A DNA stretch of 64,000 nt from Erysipelotrichaceae bacterium (GTDB lineage: Bacteria; Bacillota_I; Bacilli_A; Erysipelotrichales; Erysipelotrichaceae): positions 1 to 64,000 of the forward strand of contig JAAXXT010000008.1 in NCBI GenBank assembly GCA_013334325.1. The letters are read 5' to 3'. Positions 25,802-35,477 of this stretch are shown here, one piece after another (within the stretch, counting starts at the first letter, position 1; every line of letters starts with the position of its first letter). The notes beneath the pieces were generated by a model, which did no database searches, was not told the DNA's origin, and saw nothing but the letters and a program-made list of their open reading frames with translations. Both the position numbers and the translations under genes were made by a program.

Positions 25802-26246
25802 AATGTTTATTCTACTTTTATCAGGATGTTCAGTTTTATCTGAACCTGTGGATTTAAAAGATCCTTCTAAAATAAAAATTGAAATTACGGTTCAGTTTCC
25901 TGATCAAAGCACGAAAATTTATACTTTAGCTAATTTTAGTCCTTTAAGCGAGCTTTTAAAACAAATTGACTGTGATCTTTGTGATCTTTCTCAAGTGAAT
26001 CCGCAAACGATTTTAAAAGATGGAGACATCATCGTTTTTTCTGAGGTCGCAGGATTAAGCATTTCCATCAATCAAGCATCGCTGGAGGAATTATTGGTTC
26101 TTCCTGGGATTGGGGAAACGTACGCTCAACGTATCATCGACTATCGAAACACTTATGGTTATTTTCAAACCATAGAAGATTTGATGAAAGTCAAAGGTAT
26201 CAAGACACATCTCTTTAATAAAATCAAGGTTTACCTCAAGTTGTGA
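25785..26246 (+). CDS. comEA: ComEA-like DNA-binding competence protein (lipoprotein form)
   Basis: Binds incoming double-stranded DNA at the cell surface. 153 residues: a signal sequence ending in LLLSGC (lipobox, where B. subtilis ComEA has a plain membrane anchor), an SLBB-like segment (~25-85) and C-terminal helix-hairpin-helix pair SINQASLEELLVLPGIGETYAQRIIDYR/LMKVKGIKTHLFNKI. Followed by comEC with overlap, as expected. The start codon lies in the terminator loop, with no Shine-Dalgarno. A downstream ATG at 25803 would leave too short a signal peptide. Confidence 0.87.
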   Translation: MKLFFLMFILLLSGCSVLSEPVDLKDPSKIKIEITVQFPDQSTKIYTLANFSPLSELLKQIDCDLCDLSQVNPQTILKDGDIIVFSEVAGLSISINQASLEELLVLPGIGETYAQRIIDYRNTYGYFQTIEDLMKVKGIKTHLFNKIKVYLKL

Positions 26247-28147
26247 AAAGAGCACTTCTTTGGGCAGCTTTATTTATTCCACTACTTGTTAATACACCGT
26301 ATAAAGCAGTTTTATGGAGTATTGGTTGTGGTTTTGCCTTGTTTATATTGAAGAAACAATCTTGGATCTTTATAGGATTATGTTCATGTGTATTTTTAAA
26401 TTTAAGCTTAAAAACGATACTGCCAATAGAGTCATCATCGAAGATTATAGAACTCAACGACAATAGTTTTATTGTTTCTTCTAAATATGGAAAAGTATTG
26501 GTGATGAGCCAAAATGTAGATCATTATAATCTTTTAGATGAAGTTGAAATCTCTAATATAACACCTTTTAATTTCACTCCATCGACCTATGGATTTAATC
26601 AACAAAACTACGTCATCGTAAATGGATTAGTGGGGACAAGTACTGAGGATGAGATCATTTCTCACAAGTCTAATCTTTGGATGAACTTTATTGGTTTAGG
26701 TGGATTTAATGATGATCCAGTCTTTCAAAAGTTAAGTAGAGCCATCCTATTTCAAACCGATCCTGAGAATTCGTTTATCAGTGTGATCTCTTTAGGGTTG
26801 ATTTATACGATCATATATAAGTTCTTACACTATGTGCTATCTTTCTATCTCAATGAAAACATCGTTACCTTAATCTTATTAGTTTTATTTGGGATAGGTG
26901 CTTATGTTTTTATGTATCCCTTGAGTTTAGTGAGGGTGATGGTTTCAGTCTTAATGGTTTCACTACTTAAAGATAGAAGTGAAAGATTAATAGGGTTTGT
27001 CTTGTTTTTCTTTGTGTATTATCAAACTAGTTTTACTTCGATTGCGATTCTTTATCCACTATTGTTTCAAGTTATAAGTGCGTTTAAACTAGATCAGATC
27101 AATCGTTGGAATACTTTAAGTATTTTTCAATATGCATTTTTTCATAAAGTATCGCTTGGGTTAGTTATTCTTTACCCAGTACTTAGAAAACTAATGGCTC
27201 TTTTGATTATTTTAATTTGGATAGCTTATGTCTTTGTCCCATTGACCCCATTTGTCATATGGATTTATCAGAATCTACAGTTTATAAATACTTACTTAGA
27301 AAGAATCTTTATCTTAAGGGGAAGCTTATCGATCTCTGTGATGTTTATTTGTGTTTTAATTTTGATATTGACATATTTCTATAAAGTTAAATCAAAGTTT
27401 TTATGGTTAAGTATGGTGATATTAGTTCCACTGTTGAGTGTGCCATGGTTTTATCAAGTCAGTTTTATTTCAGTGGGGCAGGGAGATGCGATCTTACTGC
27501 AAGCCCCATTCAATCAAGAAGTGATCTTGATCGATACAGGAAAAGAAAACGCTTATGATCAATTGAGTTTGTTTCTGAATGCTCAAGGTATTTCAAGAAT
27601 AGATCGTTTGATTATTACGCATAGTGATAATGATCATAGTGGTAATTGGGATCAATTATTAGTGGATTATGACATTATGCGATGTATAACTAACCCTACA
27701 GATATAAATCTTAACTGGTTTACCTTGAAATCGCTTAAAACTAAACTTTTAGAACCAGATGTTAATCAAGCTTCTTTAGTCTATCTCTTTCAAATTAAGG
27801 ATCTGAAGTTTCTATTGATGGCTGATGCTGATGAATTTACAGAACAAGATCTTCTTAGACAATATCCAGATTTAAAGACAGATATCTTAAAAGTTGGTCA
27901 TCATGGATCATCTACATCAAGTTCAGATTTTTTCTTAAGTCATATCCAAGCTAAATTGGCCATCATATCTGTTGGGCCTAATGCCTATGGACATCCTTCA
28001 TGGAAAACACTTGATCGATTTGATACCTATCATATCCCAGTATTAACGACTCAAAACGAAGGAGATATTAGTTTTATTTTAAATGAGTTTATCTCTTTCC
28101 TTCAGACAAGTTCGTTGAAACTCAAACAACTGAGGCTTGGTTTTTGA
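26243..28147 (+). CDS. comEC: ComEC-type DNA uptake channel
   Basis: Forms the membrane channel that takes up single-stranded DNA. 634 residues, GTG start overlapping the comEA stop. N-terminal hydrophobic part with a short OB-like segment (~60-140), central competence domain of about ten helices, and a C-terminal metallo-beta-lactamase domain: VGQGDAILLQAP, ITHSDNDHSGN (metal ligands), LKVGHHGSSTSSS. Shorter than B. subtilis ComEC (776) mainly in the N-terminal part. Intact, so natural transformation is possible if pilus genes exist elsewhere. Confidence 0.92.
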   Translation: MKRALLWAALFIPLLVNTPYKAVLWSIGCGFALFILKKQSWIFIGLCSCVFLNLSLKTILPIESSSKIIELNDNSFIVSSKYGKVLVMSQNVDHYNLLDEVEISNITPFNFTPSTYGFNQQNYVIVNGLVGTSTEDEIISHKSNLWMNFIGLGGFNDDPVFQKLSRAILFQTDPENSFISVISLGLIYTIIYKFLHYVLSFYLNENIVTLILLVLFGIGAYVFMYPLSLVRVMVSVLMVSLLKDRSERLIGFVLFFFVYYQTSFTSIAILYPLLFQVISAFKLDQINRWNTLSIFQYAFFHKVSLGLVILYPVLRKLMALLIILIWIAYVFVPLTPFVIWIYQNLQFINTYLERIFILRGSLSISVMFICVLILILTYFYKVKSKFLWLSMVILVPLLSVPWFYQVSFISVGQGDAILLQAPFNQEVILIDTGKENAYDQLSLFLNAQGISRIDRLIITHSDNDHSGNWDQLLVDYDIMRCITNPTDINLNWFTLKSLKTKLLEPDVNQASLVYLFQIKDLKFLLMADADEFTEQDLLRQYPDLKTDILKVGHHGSSTSSSDFFLSHIQAKLAIISVGPNAYGHPSWKTLDRFDTYHIPVLTTQNEGDISFILNEFISFLQTSSLKLKQLRLGF

Positions 28148-28153
28148 TATAAT
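28145..28153 (+). promoter_or_regulatory. holA: Extended -10 promoter of holA
   Basis: TGA-TATAAT right at the comEC stop codon; the predicted leader is only about 8-9 nt and holds AGGA. Confidence 0.5.
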
Positions 28154-28168
28154 GGATTAGGAAAAACT

Positions 28169-29170
28169 ATGAACGTATTACTCTACGGCAGTGAGCCATT
28201 TCTCATCAACAAATCCTTACAAGAACTCTTAAAAAACCGTGTTGGGGAAGTCTCTCAGATGAACACGATTTATTATGATTTCACGAGTCCTTCTTTTTCT
28301 ATGACTTCTTTTTTAGAAGAAGCAGATACGATGTCTTTTTTTAGTGAACATAAAGTCATGATTCTACAGAACTGTGTTTTTTTGACCAGAGCTTATAAAG
28401 ATAAAGAAAAAGAAAAGAATAAAGAGAAAAATGATTCTGATATACAAAAACTATTGAATTATCTAACCAAACCTCATGATCAAACGACGCTTATCATGAT
28501 GTATGAAGATGACAATATCGATACGATCAAGCTTTCTTTTAAGAAAATCAAAGAAACCTGTGAAGTCATCCATATCAATAAGCTCAATCCAGATCAATTC
28601 CGATTATTTCTTCAAGAACTGATCAAAGAAAGACAACTCAGAGTGACTTCTGAAGCCTTTAATGAGCTCATAAAACGTTTAGATGACAATATGTCAGTAG
28701 CCATACATGAGTGTGATAAACTTCAACTCTTTGGGCAAAACATCACCTATGATGATGTGGTCGCATTGGTAAGTCGTCCTTTAGATTCTGAAGCTTTTCA
28801 TTTGGTCAATGCGATCTTAGATAAACGTTTAGCGGAAGCACTGAACATTTGGAATGATATGATTATTTTAAATATGGATGCTTTAGCCTTTATTGGCCTT
28901 ATAGCGAGCCAATTAAGAATTCTCTATCAAGTCTCCAGTTTAAATGATGCTGGAAAACATAGAGAAGAAATCATCAATGAACTATCTGTAGGAACGACTC
29001 AAATGAATGTCTATCGTGTCAGTCGTTTACTCAATTTGGCTAAAATGACGACTTCTAAACGTCTTTTAAAAGTACTTAATGCCTTAGCTGAATATGATCA
29101 AAAGAGTAAAACAGGTCTCGTTGATAAACGTTTTGGATTTGAATTATTTCTGATAGAGGCAACACGGTAA
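28169..29170 (+). CDS. holA: DNA polymerase III delta subunit
   Basis: Opens the sliding clamp as part of the clamp loader. 333 residues; begins MNVLLYGSEPFLINKSLQELLKN, typical of HolA/YqeN, with an AAA-like fold lacking a functional P-loop and a C-terminal all-helical collar (ASQLRILYQVSSLND, LLNLAKMTTSKRLLKVLNALAEYDQKSKTG). A lysine-rich insertion DKEKEKNKEKND lies at ~85-100. It keeps the comEC-holA-rpsT order of B. subtilis. Confidence 0.9.
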   Translation: MNVLLYGSEPFLINKSLQELLKNRVGEVSQMNTIYYDFTSPSFSMTSFLEEADTMSFFSEHKVMILQNCVFLTRAYKDKEKEKNKEKNDSDIQKLLNYLTKPHDQTTLIMMYEDDNIDTIKLSFKKIKETCEVIHINKLNPDQFRLFLQELIKERQLRVTSEAFNELIKRLDDNMSVAIHECDKLQLFGQNITYDDVVALVSRPLDSEAFHLVNAILDKRLAEALNIWNDMIILNMDALAFIGLIASQLRILYQVSSLNDAGKHREEIINELSVGTTQMNVYRVSRLLNLAKMTTSKRLLKVLNALAEYDQKSKTGLVDKRFGFELFLIEATR

Positions 29171-29171
29171 T

Positions 29172-30383
29172 ATGGAATCTCTCAAAGAACTCTACAAAGT
29201 AGGTCCAGGACCTTCTAGCTCACATACCATAGCCCCATGGAAGGCAGCCATGCTTTTTAGAGATGCTTTTCCAGATGCGGTATCTTATGATGCTGAACTT
29301 TATGGTTCTTTATCATTGACCGGTAAAGGTCATTATACAGATCAGATCATCATGCAAACTTTCGCTCCTAAGATGTGCAAAGTCTATTTCCGTTTAAGTT
29401 GGGAACATCTCTATGAGAATGGATTGATCTATAAAGCCTATGATGAACGAAATAATCTGATTGGATTATGGACTGTTTTCTCTTTAGGAGGAGGCAGTAT
29501 CAAGGTCTTAGAAACAGACTTTGATTTCCAAAGAACGATTTATCCTTATCTTGATTATGAAAGTGTCGCCAAAGACTGTAAGTCTCTACATTTAAGTTTA
29601 CCTGCCTTGATCAAATTCTATGAACCAGATCTTGAACCCCATTTAGAAAAGATCCTAGATGCGATGTTGAAGACAGTTAAAAGGGGACTAGATAGAACGG
29701 GACTGTTACCTGGACTACTCGAAATTAACCGTATTGCGAAATCTTTATATCTACAAGCTGAGAATCAAGATAGTGAAACCAGTAAGAATCGATTAAAGAT
29801 CCTTTCTTATGCATACGCCAACAATGAAGAAAATGCTTCAGGTGGAATGGTTGTTACAGCTCCAACATGCGGAAGCAGTGGTGTCATGGCTTCGTTGATG
29901 TATCACTACTATTATGATTTAGGTTACTCTAAACAAAAACTGATCCAATCATTGATGGTTGGAGGAATGTTTGGGAATATCGTTAAAATGAATGCGACAA
30001 TATCTGGGGCAGTAGGTGGTTGTCAAGCTGAAATAGGCACAGCTTGTTCTATGGCTGCTGCGGCTACTGCTTACCTACATGACCTTAATCTAAAGCAGAT
30101 CGAATATGCGGCTGAGATCGCTATGGAACATCATCTAGGTCTTACTTGTGATCCTGTTGGAGGATATGTCATTATCCCTTGTATCGAAAGAAATGGGGCA
30201 GCAGCCTTACGAGCGATCGATGCTGCATTTATGGCTGAACACTTAGGAAGCATCAAAGACAATCGTGTATCCTTTGATATGGTGGTTCGTACAATGAACT
30301 ATACTGGTAAGAAAATCGTCCTAGAATTAAGAGAAACAGCTTTGGGTGGTTTAGCTACTGAACTAAGAATTGATCATAAATAA
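29172..30383 (+). CDS. sdaA: L-serine dehydratase, single-chain iron-sulfur type
   Basis: Deaminates serine to pyruvate and ammonia. 403 residues with the beta-type part first (KVGPGPSSSHTIAPWKAA, GSLSLTGKGH) and the alpha-type part after (ASGGMVVTAPTCGSSGVMAS). The three [4Fe-4S] ligands are visible: GGCQAEIG, LTCDPVGG and IPCIERN, the last two 11 residues apart as in the Legionella enzyme. It is shorter than typical single-chain forms (~450). Two bases after holA, so co-transcribed; pyruvate could feed fermentation. Confidence 0.93.
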   Translation: MESLKELYKVGPGPSSSHTIAPWKAAMLFRDAFPDAVSYDAELYGSLSLTGKGHYTDQIIMQTFAPKMCKVYFRLSWEHLYENGLIYKAYDERNNLIGLWTVFSLGGGSIKVLETDFDFQRTIYPYLDYESVAKDCKSLHLSLPALIKFYEPDLEPHLEKILDAMLKTVKRGLDRTGLLPGLLEINRIAKSLYLQAENQDSETSKNRLKILSYAYANNEENASGGMVVTAPTCGSSGVMASLMYHYYYDLGYSKQKLIQSLMVGGMFGNIVKMNATISGAVGGCQAEIGTACSMAAAATAYLHDLNLKQIEYAAEIAMEHHLGLTCDPVGGYVIIPCIERNGAAALRAIDAAFMAEHLGSIKDNRVSFDMVVRTMNYTGKKIVLELRETALGGLATELRIDHK

Positions 30384-30387
30384 AAAT

Positions 30388-30413
30388 AAAACCAATCAGA
30401 GATTGGTTTTTCT
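30388..30413. terminator. Bidirectional terminator sdaA/rpsT
   Basis: AAAACCAATC (30388-30397), loop AGA, GATTGGTTTT (30401-30410): perfect stem between convergent genes. Confidence 0.9.
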
Positions 30414-30414
30414 T

Positions 30415-30675
30415 TTATAGAGCGTTGACTAACTTAGATAATCTTGCTTTTTGACGAGCGGCATAATTCTTATGATGAATCCCGCTGCTTACGGCTTGAT
30501 CCAATTTGGCGTTGACCAGATCGTATGCGGCTTTTGCAGCTGCAGCGTCCTTGGTTTCTACGGCTTTCAAGACTTTCTTGATTGACGTTTTCAAAGCTGA
30601 CTTTTCCGATGTAACAGCGGTGCTACGCTTCAAGTTGGTTAATGCGCGTTTCATTTGCGATTTAATCTGTGGCAT
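30415..30675 (-). CDS. rpsT: 30S ribosomal protein S20
   Basis: Primary 16S rRNA-binding protein, 86 residues, very basic and helical: MPQIKSQMKRALTNLKRSTAVTSEKSALKTSIKK..., ending NYAARQKARLSKLVNAL. RBS AGGAGG. Transcribed against its neighbours in the conserved holA-rpsT place. Confidence 0.96.
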   Translation of the reverse strand: MPQIKSQMKRALTNLKRSTAVTSEKSALKTSIKKVLKAVETKDAAAAKAAYDLVNAKLDQAVSSGIHHKNYAARQKARLSKLVNAL

Positions 30676-30702
30676 GCGAGCACCTCCTTTATGTGCTTAC
30701 GA

Positions 30703-30731
30703 ATTATAGCAAATCAATTTGTTAAAATCAA
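30703..30731 (-). promoter_or_regulatory. rpsT: Promoter of rpsT
   Basis: Minus strand -35 TTGATT (30726-30731), 17-bp spacer, extended -10 TGC-TATAAT (30703-30708). Confidence 0.75.
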
Positions 30732-30751
30732 GAATTAAAAATATCAGTTCA

Positions 30752-30760
30752 TGATATAAT
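30752..30760 (+). promoter_or_regulatory. fmt: Extended -10 promoter of fmt
   Basis: TGA-TATAAT, with a poor -35; RBS GGAGGG before ATG 30791. Divergent from rpsT. Confidence 0.55.
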
Positions 30761-30790
30761 TTAAGCCGTATTCAAAAGGAGGGACCACAA

Positions 30791-31720
30791 ATGAAAAATA
30801 GAGTGCTTTTTATGGGTACGCCAAGCTTTGCGGTCAGTATCCTTCAAGTGTTGCTTGAAAGTGGACTTGATGTCGTAGGTGTTGTTACTCAGCCGGATAA
30901 ACCGGTTGGACGTAAACAGATCTTGACTCCATCCCCAATTAAGAAACTTGCACTTGAGAATAGTCTCTCAGTCTATCAACCTATTAAAATCAAAGAACTT
31001 GATCAAATCATACAAGATCTTAACTTGGATTTGATCGTGACTTGTGCTTATGGACAATTTATCCCAACTTCAATCTTAGAAGCACCTCGTTTTGGTTCTG
31101 TGAACGTTCATGCGTCACTATTACCTAAATATAGAGGAGGAGCACCCATTCATAAAGCCATCATCTGTGGTGAAAAAGAAAGTGGCGTGACTTTGATGAG
31201 AATGGTCAAACAGATGGATGCGGGAAACATCATCTCATCGATCACAGTAGAAATCACCCAAGAAGATGATGTCTTATCGCTTCATGATAAATTAAGTATC
31301 GCAGGGGCTCTCCTTCTTAAAGATAAATTACCTGATTTATTAAAAGAAGATGTACCTTCAACTGTTCAAGATGAATCAAAAGTAACTTTCGCATATAACA
31401 TTACCCCAGAAGAAGAATTCATCTCTTTTAAAAGAGAGGTCCATGTGGTTTATAATCATCTTAGGGGATTATCTCCTTGGCCAATTGGTCATGGGATCAT
31501 CCACGGGAAGAAACTTAAACTGATCAAAGCCTTTATGATCGAAGAAGACCACCAAGATCCTTTAGGTGAATTCGTTGCGTATGAGAAGGGTCTAAAGATC
31601 GCTTGCTTAGGTGGTTATGTCGTGGTGACAGTATGTCAATTTGAAGGAAAGGAAAAAATGGATGCGGCTGCCTTCTATAACGGTTTAGGTAAAAGCTTGC
31701 TTCATGGAATCTTTGAATGA
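30791..31720 (+). CDS. fmt: Methionyl-tRNA formyltransferase
   Basis: Formylates initiator Met-tRNA. 309 residues: MGTPSFAVSILQVLL, folate site NVHASLLPKYRGGAPIHKAIICGEKESGVTLMRM (catalytic Asn/His/Asp region, SLLPKYRG being diagnostic), then the C-terminal OB-like domain. Ends in ATGA overlap with the ECF component gene. It is not beside def or priA as in many Bacillota. Confidence 0.96.
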   Translation: MKNRVLFMGTPSFAVSILQVLLESGLDVVGVVTQPDKPVGRKQILTPSPIKKLALENSLSVYQPIKIKELDQIIQDLNLDLIVTCAYGQFIPTSILEAPRFGSVNVHASLLPKYRGGAPIHKAIICGEKESGVTLMRMVKQMDAGNIISSITVEITQEDDVLSLHDKLSIAGALLLKDKLPDLLKEDVPSTVQDESKVTFAYNITPEEEFISFKREVHVVYNHLRGLSPWPIGHGIIHGKKLKLIKAFMIEEDHQDPLGEFVAYEKGLKIACLGGYVVVTVCQFEGKEKMDAAAFYNGLGKSLLHGIFE

Positions 31721-32202
31721 AAATTAGAACGATCACTTTAATGGGCGTCTTAACGGCAGGGTCTGCTATTTTGACCATTTACTTAATGGTGCCTTACGCC
31801 ATAGGTTACTTTAATCTAGGCGATGTATTGGTGTTAAGCTTTGGGATCGTATTTACCCCAGTCTTATCTTTATTGGCAGGGATAGGACCGATGATAGGGG
31901 ATTATGCCTTAGGTTATGGGCTCTTTGCGCCCTTTACCTTAGTGATAAAGGGATTGGAAGCATTGATCGTTGCCTTGCTTTATTATAGATTGCCTCATAA
32001 ACTTAAGTTTATTGCCTTTCTATGTGGTGGTCTCTTTATGGCTTTCGCTTATGGCTTTGCGTATGTGTTTACGTCAGGTGGTGCATGGGGAGCTTTCTTC
32101 ACCTATATTCTGCCTGATTCGCTTCAAGGCATTGTGAGTGCTACATTAGCATTCTTATTAAGCCCGATATTGATTAAATTGAAACAAGGAACTTTAAAAT
32201 AA
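31717..32202 (+). CDS. ECF transporter S component, substrate unknown
   Basis: A 161-residue membrane protein with five to six helices, likely the substrate-binding subunit of an energy-coupling factor vitamin transporter. The pattern FNLGDVLVLSFGIVFTPVLSLLAGIGPMIGDYALGYG after the second helix matches the family's LGD...GP..G motif. No EcfA/EcfT genes are nearby, so it probably shares a group II module encoded elsewhere. Overlaps fmt by four bases and abuts lepA, so it is embedded in a translation operon; a folate-type substrate would suit fmt but that is only a guess. Confidence 0.75.
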   Translation: MKIRTITLMGVLTAGSAILTIYLMVPYAIGYFNLGDVLVLSFGIVFTPVLSLLAGIGPMIGDYALGYGLFAPFTLVIKGLEALIVALLYYRLPHKLKFIAFLCGGLFMAFAYGFAYVFTSGGAWGAFFTYILPDSLQGIVSATLAFLLSPILIKLKQGTLK

Positions 32203-34002
32203 ATGGATCAAAAGCATATACGGAATTTCTCAATCATCGCGCATATCGATCACGGTAAGTCTACTTTAGCTGACCGTATTTTAGAATTGACCAATACTGT
32301 CGTTCAAAGAGACATGGTCGATCAGATCTTAGATACCCTAGATCTTGAAAGAGAACGTGGGATCACCATCAAACTCAATGCGGTCCAATTAAACTATACG
32401 GCCCTTGATGGGCAAGAATATGTCTTTCATTTGATCGATACCCCAGGTCATGTGGATTTTACCTATGAAGTATCTCGTTCACTCGCAGCATGCGAAGGAG
32501 CGATCTTGGTGGTCGACGCGGCTCAAGGCATAGAAGCTCAGACCTTAGCGAATGTCTATTTGGCTCTAGATAATAATCTAGAGATCTTACCTGTCATCAA
32601 TAAGATCGATCTACCTAGTGCTCAACCTGAGCATGTGCGTCATGAGATCGAAAATACGATTGGACTAGATGCGACAGAAGCACCACTTATTTCCGCTAAA
32701 AACGGACTCAACATTAGAGCAGTTCTTGAACAGATCGTTGAGAAAGTACCAGCACCACAAGGTGATCCTGATGCGCCTTTAAAAGCCTTGGTTTTTGATT
32801 CGATCTATGACTCCTATCGTGGGGTCATCAGTTACGTACGTATCAAAGAAGGATCCATCAAAGTCGGTGATAACATCACCTTTATGGCGACAGGAGCTAA
32901 ATATCAAGTCACAGAAGTAGGAATAAGAAATCCTAAAGAAGTGAAGACAGAAAGCTTATATTGCGGAGAAGTAGGATGGATCGCAGCTCAAGTCAAATCA
33001 GTCAAAGATGTCCACGTTGGGGATACCATCACTCAAACAGATAATCCTGCATTAGCGGCATTACCAGGTTATCGTACTTTGAATTCAATGGTTTTCTGTG
33101 GTTTATATCCTGTAGACACCAATCGATACAATGACTTAAGAGATGCCTTAGAAAAACTTCAACTCAACGATGCAGCTTTAAAATACGATCCTGAAGCTTC
33201 TCAAGCCTTAGGTTTTGGCTTTAGATGTGGCTTCTTAGGTTTACTTCATATGGATGTCATTCAAGAAAGACTTGAAAGAGAATACAATTTGACCTTGATT
33301 GCGACAGCACCATCCGTTGTCTATCATACCTACTTGACCGATGGGACCATGCAACTAACGGATAACCCTGCTTTATTACCTGATGTTCAACGTATCGATC
33401 ATATGGAAGAACCTTTCATTAAAGCCACCATAATGGCTCCTAAAGAATATGTAGGTCCTATTATGGAACTATGTCAGAAAAAGCGTGGTATCTATCAAGA
33501 GATGTCTTATATCGATGATACACGTAATACACTCATCTATCATTTGCCTTTAGGAGAAATTGTTTATGATTTCTTCGATAAATTAAAATCAGCGACTAAA
33601 GGTTATGCTTCTTTCGATTATGAACTGATAGGCTATCAAGAATCCAAATTGGTAAGAATGGATATTTTAATCAATGCGGAAACCGTAGATGCCTTATCGA
33701 TCATCGTTCATAAAGATTTCGCTTATGGTCGTGGTAAGGTCATCGTTGAGAAACTCAAGACCTTGATCCCTAGACAACAATTTGAGATCCCCGTTCAAGC
33801 AGCCATCAATCAAAAGATCATCGCCAGAAGCGACATCAAAGCCTTACGCAAAAACGTTTTGGCGAAATGTTATGGAGGGGATGTCTCTCGTAAGAAGAAA
33901 CTATTAGAAAAACAAAAAGAAGGTAAGAAACGCATGAAGAAGGTAGGGTCAGTCGATGTCCCTCAAGAAGCCTTCATGGCTGTCTTATCCATGGAAGATT
34001 AA
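32203..34002 (+). CDS. lepA: Translation factor LepA (EF4)
   Basis: Ribosome-associated GTPase, 599 residues. G1 [10 protein letters not shown]2 RERGITIK, G3 DTPGHVDF, G4 NKIDLPSA, then EF-G-like domains and the LepA-specific C-terminus ([33 protein letters not shown]). Starts on the base after the ECF gene stop and shares a TAATG with the next gene. Member of the conserved lepA-hemW pair. Confidence 0.97.
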   Translation: MDQKHIRNFSIIAHIDHGKSTLADRILELTNTVVQRDMVDQILDTLDLERERGITIKLNAVQLNYTALDGQEYVFHLIDTPGHVDFTYEVSRSLAACEGAILVVDAAQGIEAQTLANVYLALDNNLEILPVINKIDLPSAQPEHVRHEIENTIGLDATEAPLISAKNGLNIRAVLEQIVEKVPAPQGDPDAPLKALVFDSIYDSYRGVISYVRIKEGSIKVGDNITFMATGAKYQVTEVGIRNPKEVKTESLYCGEVGWIAAQVKSVKDVHVGDTITQTDNPALAALPGYRTLNSMVFCGLYPVDTNRYNDLRDALEKLQLNDAALKYDPEASQALGFGFRCGFLGLLHMDVIQERLEREYNLTLIATAPSVVYHTYLTDGTMQLTDNPALLPDVQRIDHMEEPFIKATIMAPKEYVGPIMELCQKKRGIYQEMSYIDDTRNTLIYHLPLGEIVYDFFDKLKSATKGYASFDYELIGYQESKLVRMDILINAETVDALSIIVHKDFAYGRGKVIVEKLKTLIPRQQFEIPVQAAINQKIIARSDIKALRKNVLAKCYGGDVSRKKKLLEKQKEGKKRMKKVGSVDVPQEAFMAVLSMED

Positions 34003-34280
34003 TGAACGAACTTTTAGATAAGATCCAAGCCTTACGTATTCAAAAAGGGTGGGATCAAACAGATACTCCTGAGATCTTAGCGAAATCCATCGTCGTAGAA
34101 GCGGCTGAATTATTAGAATGCTACATGAACGAAGATGTTGATCTTCTAGCGGTAAAAAGCGAATTGGCTGATGTTTTGATGTATGCCTTATCACTATGTA
34201 GAGATCTTGATCTTGATCCAGTAGAAGTCGTATTGGGTAAATTTCAAAATATCCATGATCGATACCCTGATAAACCATGA
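34002..34280 (+). CDS. MazG-like nucleotide pyrophosphohydrolase
   Basis: A 92-residue all-helical protein of the MazG/iMazG superfamily, which hydrolyses non-canonical or excess NTPs. The metal motif appears as EAAELLE and ELADVLMYAL (the family's ExxE...ExxD arrangement). A single domain, as in RS21-C6-type enzymes. Coupled to lepA (TAATG) and hemW (ATGA). Substrate not deducible. Confidence 0.87.
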   Translation: MNELLDKIQALRIQKGWDQTDTPEILAKSIVVEAAELLECYMNEDVDLLAVKSELADVLMYALSLCRDLDLDPVEVVLGKFQNIHDRYPDKP

Positions 34281-35365
34281 CCAAAGCTTTATATGTCCAT
34301 GTCCCATTCTGTGATAAGATCTGTGCCTATTGTGATTTTACGAGAGTGGTGACTCATCCTAAACTGATCGCTGAATATCTAGGAGCTTTAAAAACTGAAC
34401 TAGAGTCTTATCCTCTTAACTTTTATAAAACAATGTATATCGGTGGAGGAACTCCCACTGCTTTAAACGAGAAAGAATTGACTATTCTATTTGAGATCTT
34501 AAAACCATCATCTAAAATGGTTCAAGAATACACCATAGAGATCAATCCTGAATCTTTGACACTAGATAAAGTTAAGGTGATGAAAAGATATGGGATCAAT
34601 CGAGTTAGTCTAGGTGTACAAACCTTTGATGAGAAAGAATTGAAGCTGCTTCATCGATCACATAGCTTTGAAGACATCATCAACGCCATCAATTTACTTA
34701 GATCTAATGGGATTACCAACATCTCCATAGATCTTATTTATGGCTTACCTCTACAAACCTTAGAAAGCTTTGAGAGATCTATCCACGAAGCCTTTAAACT
34801 TCCTATTACGCATCTTTCTCTCTATAGTCTCACCATAGAACCTCATTCTGAATTCGGTCGTCAGAAGCTTACAAAGGTCTCTGATGAGATGGAAGAACTT
34901 ATGTATTTTAAAGCCATTGAGCTTTTTAAGTCCTATGGTTTCCATCAATATGAGATCAGTAATTTCACCAAAGAACAAGCTTCTCAACATAACACCATGT
35001 ATTGGCACTCTGAAGATTACCTAGGGATAGGACCAGGGGCAGTATCCTTACTTAAAAATCAACGCATCGAGAATACGAAAAATTTGATGAATTATCAAAA
35101 AGGTATATCTCATGAATCCATCATCGATCTTTCTGTGGATGATCAACGTTATGAATTCATGATGATGGGACTAAGATTAAAAAAAGGTATTGAATTAGAA
35201 AGATATCTTACTCGTTTTAATGAATCGATGAATGTCCATTATGAAAAACAGATCGATGAACTCATTAAAAAAGGATGGTTAGAAATAAAAGAAGGATATT
35301 TGAGATGTACAGAAGAAGGTTTTCCTTTACTAAATACAGTACTAGGAGAATTACTAGACGAATAA
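34277..35365 (+). CDS. hemW: HemW-like radical SAM protein
   Basis: A 362-residue radical SAM protein formerly called HemN-like and now known as a heme chaperone. It has C12-x3-C16-x2-C19 (VPFCDKICAYCDF), IGGGTPTAL, the EINPES pattern, and the HNTMYWHSEDYLGIGPGAVS motif of HemW; it lacks the extra residues of true coproporphyrinogen oxidases. Conserved lepA-hemW order. No haem-synthesis gene is in the window. Confidence 0.92.
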   Translation: MTKALYVHVPFCDKICAYCDFTRVVTHPKLIAEYLGALKTELESYPLNFYKTMYIGGGTPTALNEKELTILFEILKPSSKMVQEYTIEINPESLTLDKVKVMKRYGINRVSLGVQTFDEKELKLLHRSHSFEDIINAINLLRSNGITNISIDLIYGLPLQTLESFERSIHEAFKLPITHLSLYSLTIEPHSEFGRQKLTKVSDEMEELMYFKAIELFKSYGFHQYEISNFTKEQASQHNTMYWHSEDYLGIGPGAVSLLKNQRIENTKNLMNYQKGISHESIIDLSVDDQRYEFMMMGLRLKKGIELERYLTRFNESMNVHYEKQIDELIKKGWLEIKEGYLRCTEEGFPLLNTVLGELLDE

Positions 35366-35367
35366 AC

Positions 35368-35396
35368 TTGCTTTATTTTTGCGCCTATGATACATT
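35368..35396 (+). promoter_or_regulatory. rpsO: Promoter of rpsO
   Basis: -35 TTGCTT (35368-35373), 17-bp spacer, -10 TACATT (35391-35396). Confidence 0.65.
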
Positions 35397-35402
35397 GATT
35401 AC

Positions 35403-35477
35403 GCTTTTATTCTGGGTTTCTGGGTGCCTCGCCCGACTACTCGGATTAGAAGGTCACAACACAAGGAGGAAGAAAAC
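35403..35477 (+). promoter_or_regulatory. rpsO leader, possible S15 autoregulatory RNA
   Basis: About 75 nt between the predicted start and the ATG. It is G/C richer than its surroundings with GGGTGCCTCGCCC (around 35424) able to fold, and ends with AGGAGG. Several Bacillota rpsO genes have S15-binding leaders; I could not match a known type by eye. Confidence 0.35.

Noticed and set aside
35424-35477. 18-residue N-terminal extension of S15
   Set aside because: In the leader; AGGAGG and family length support ATG 35478.
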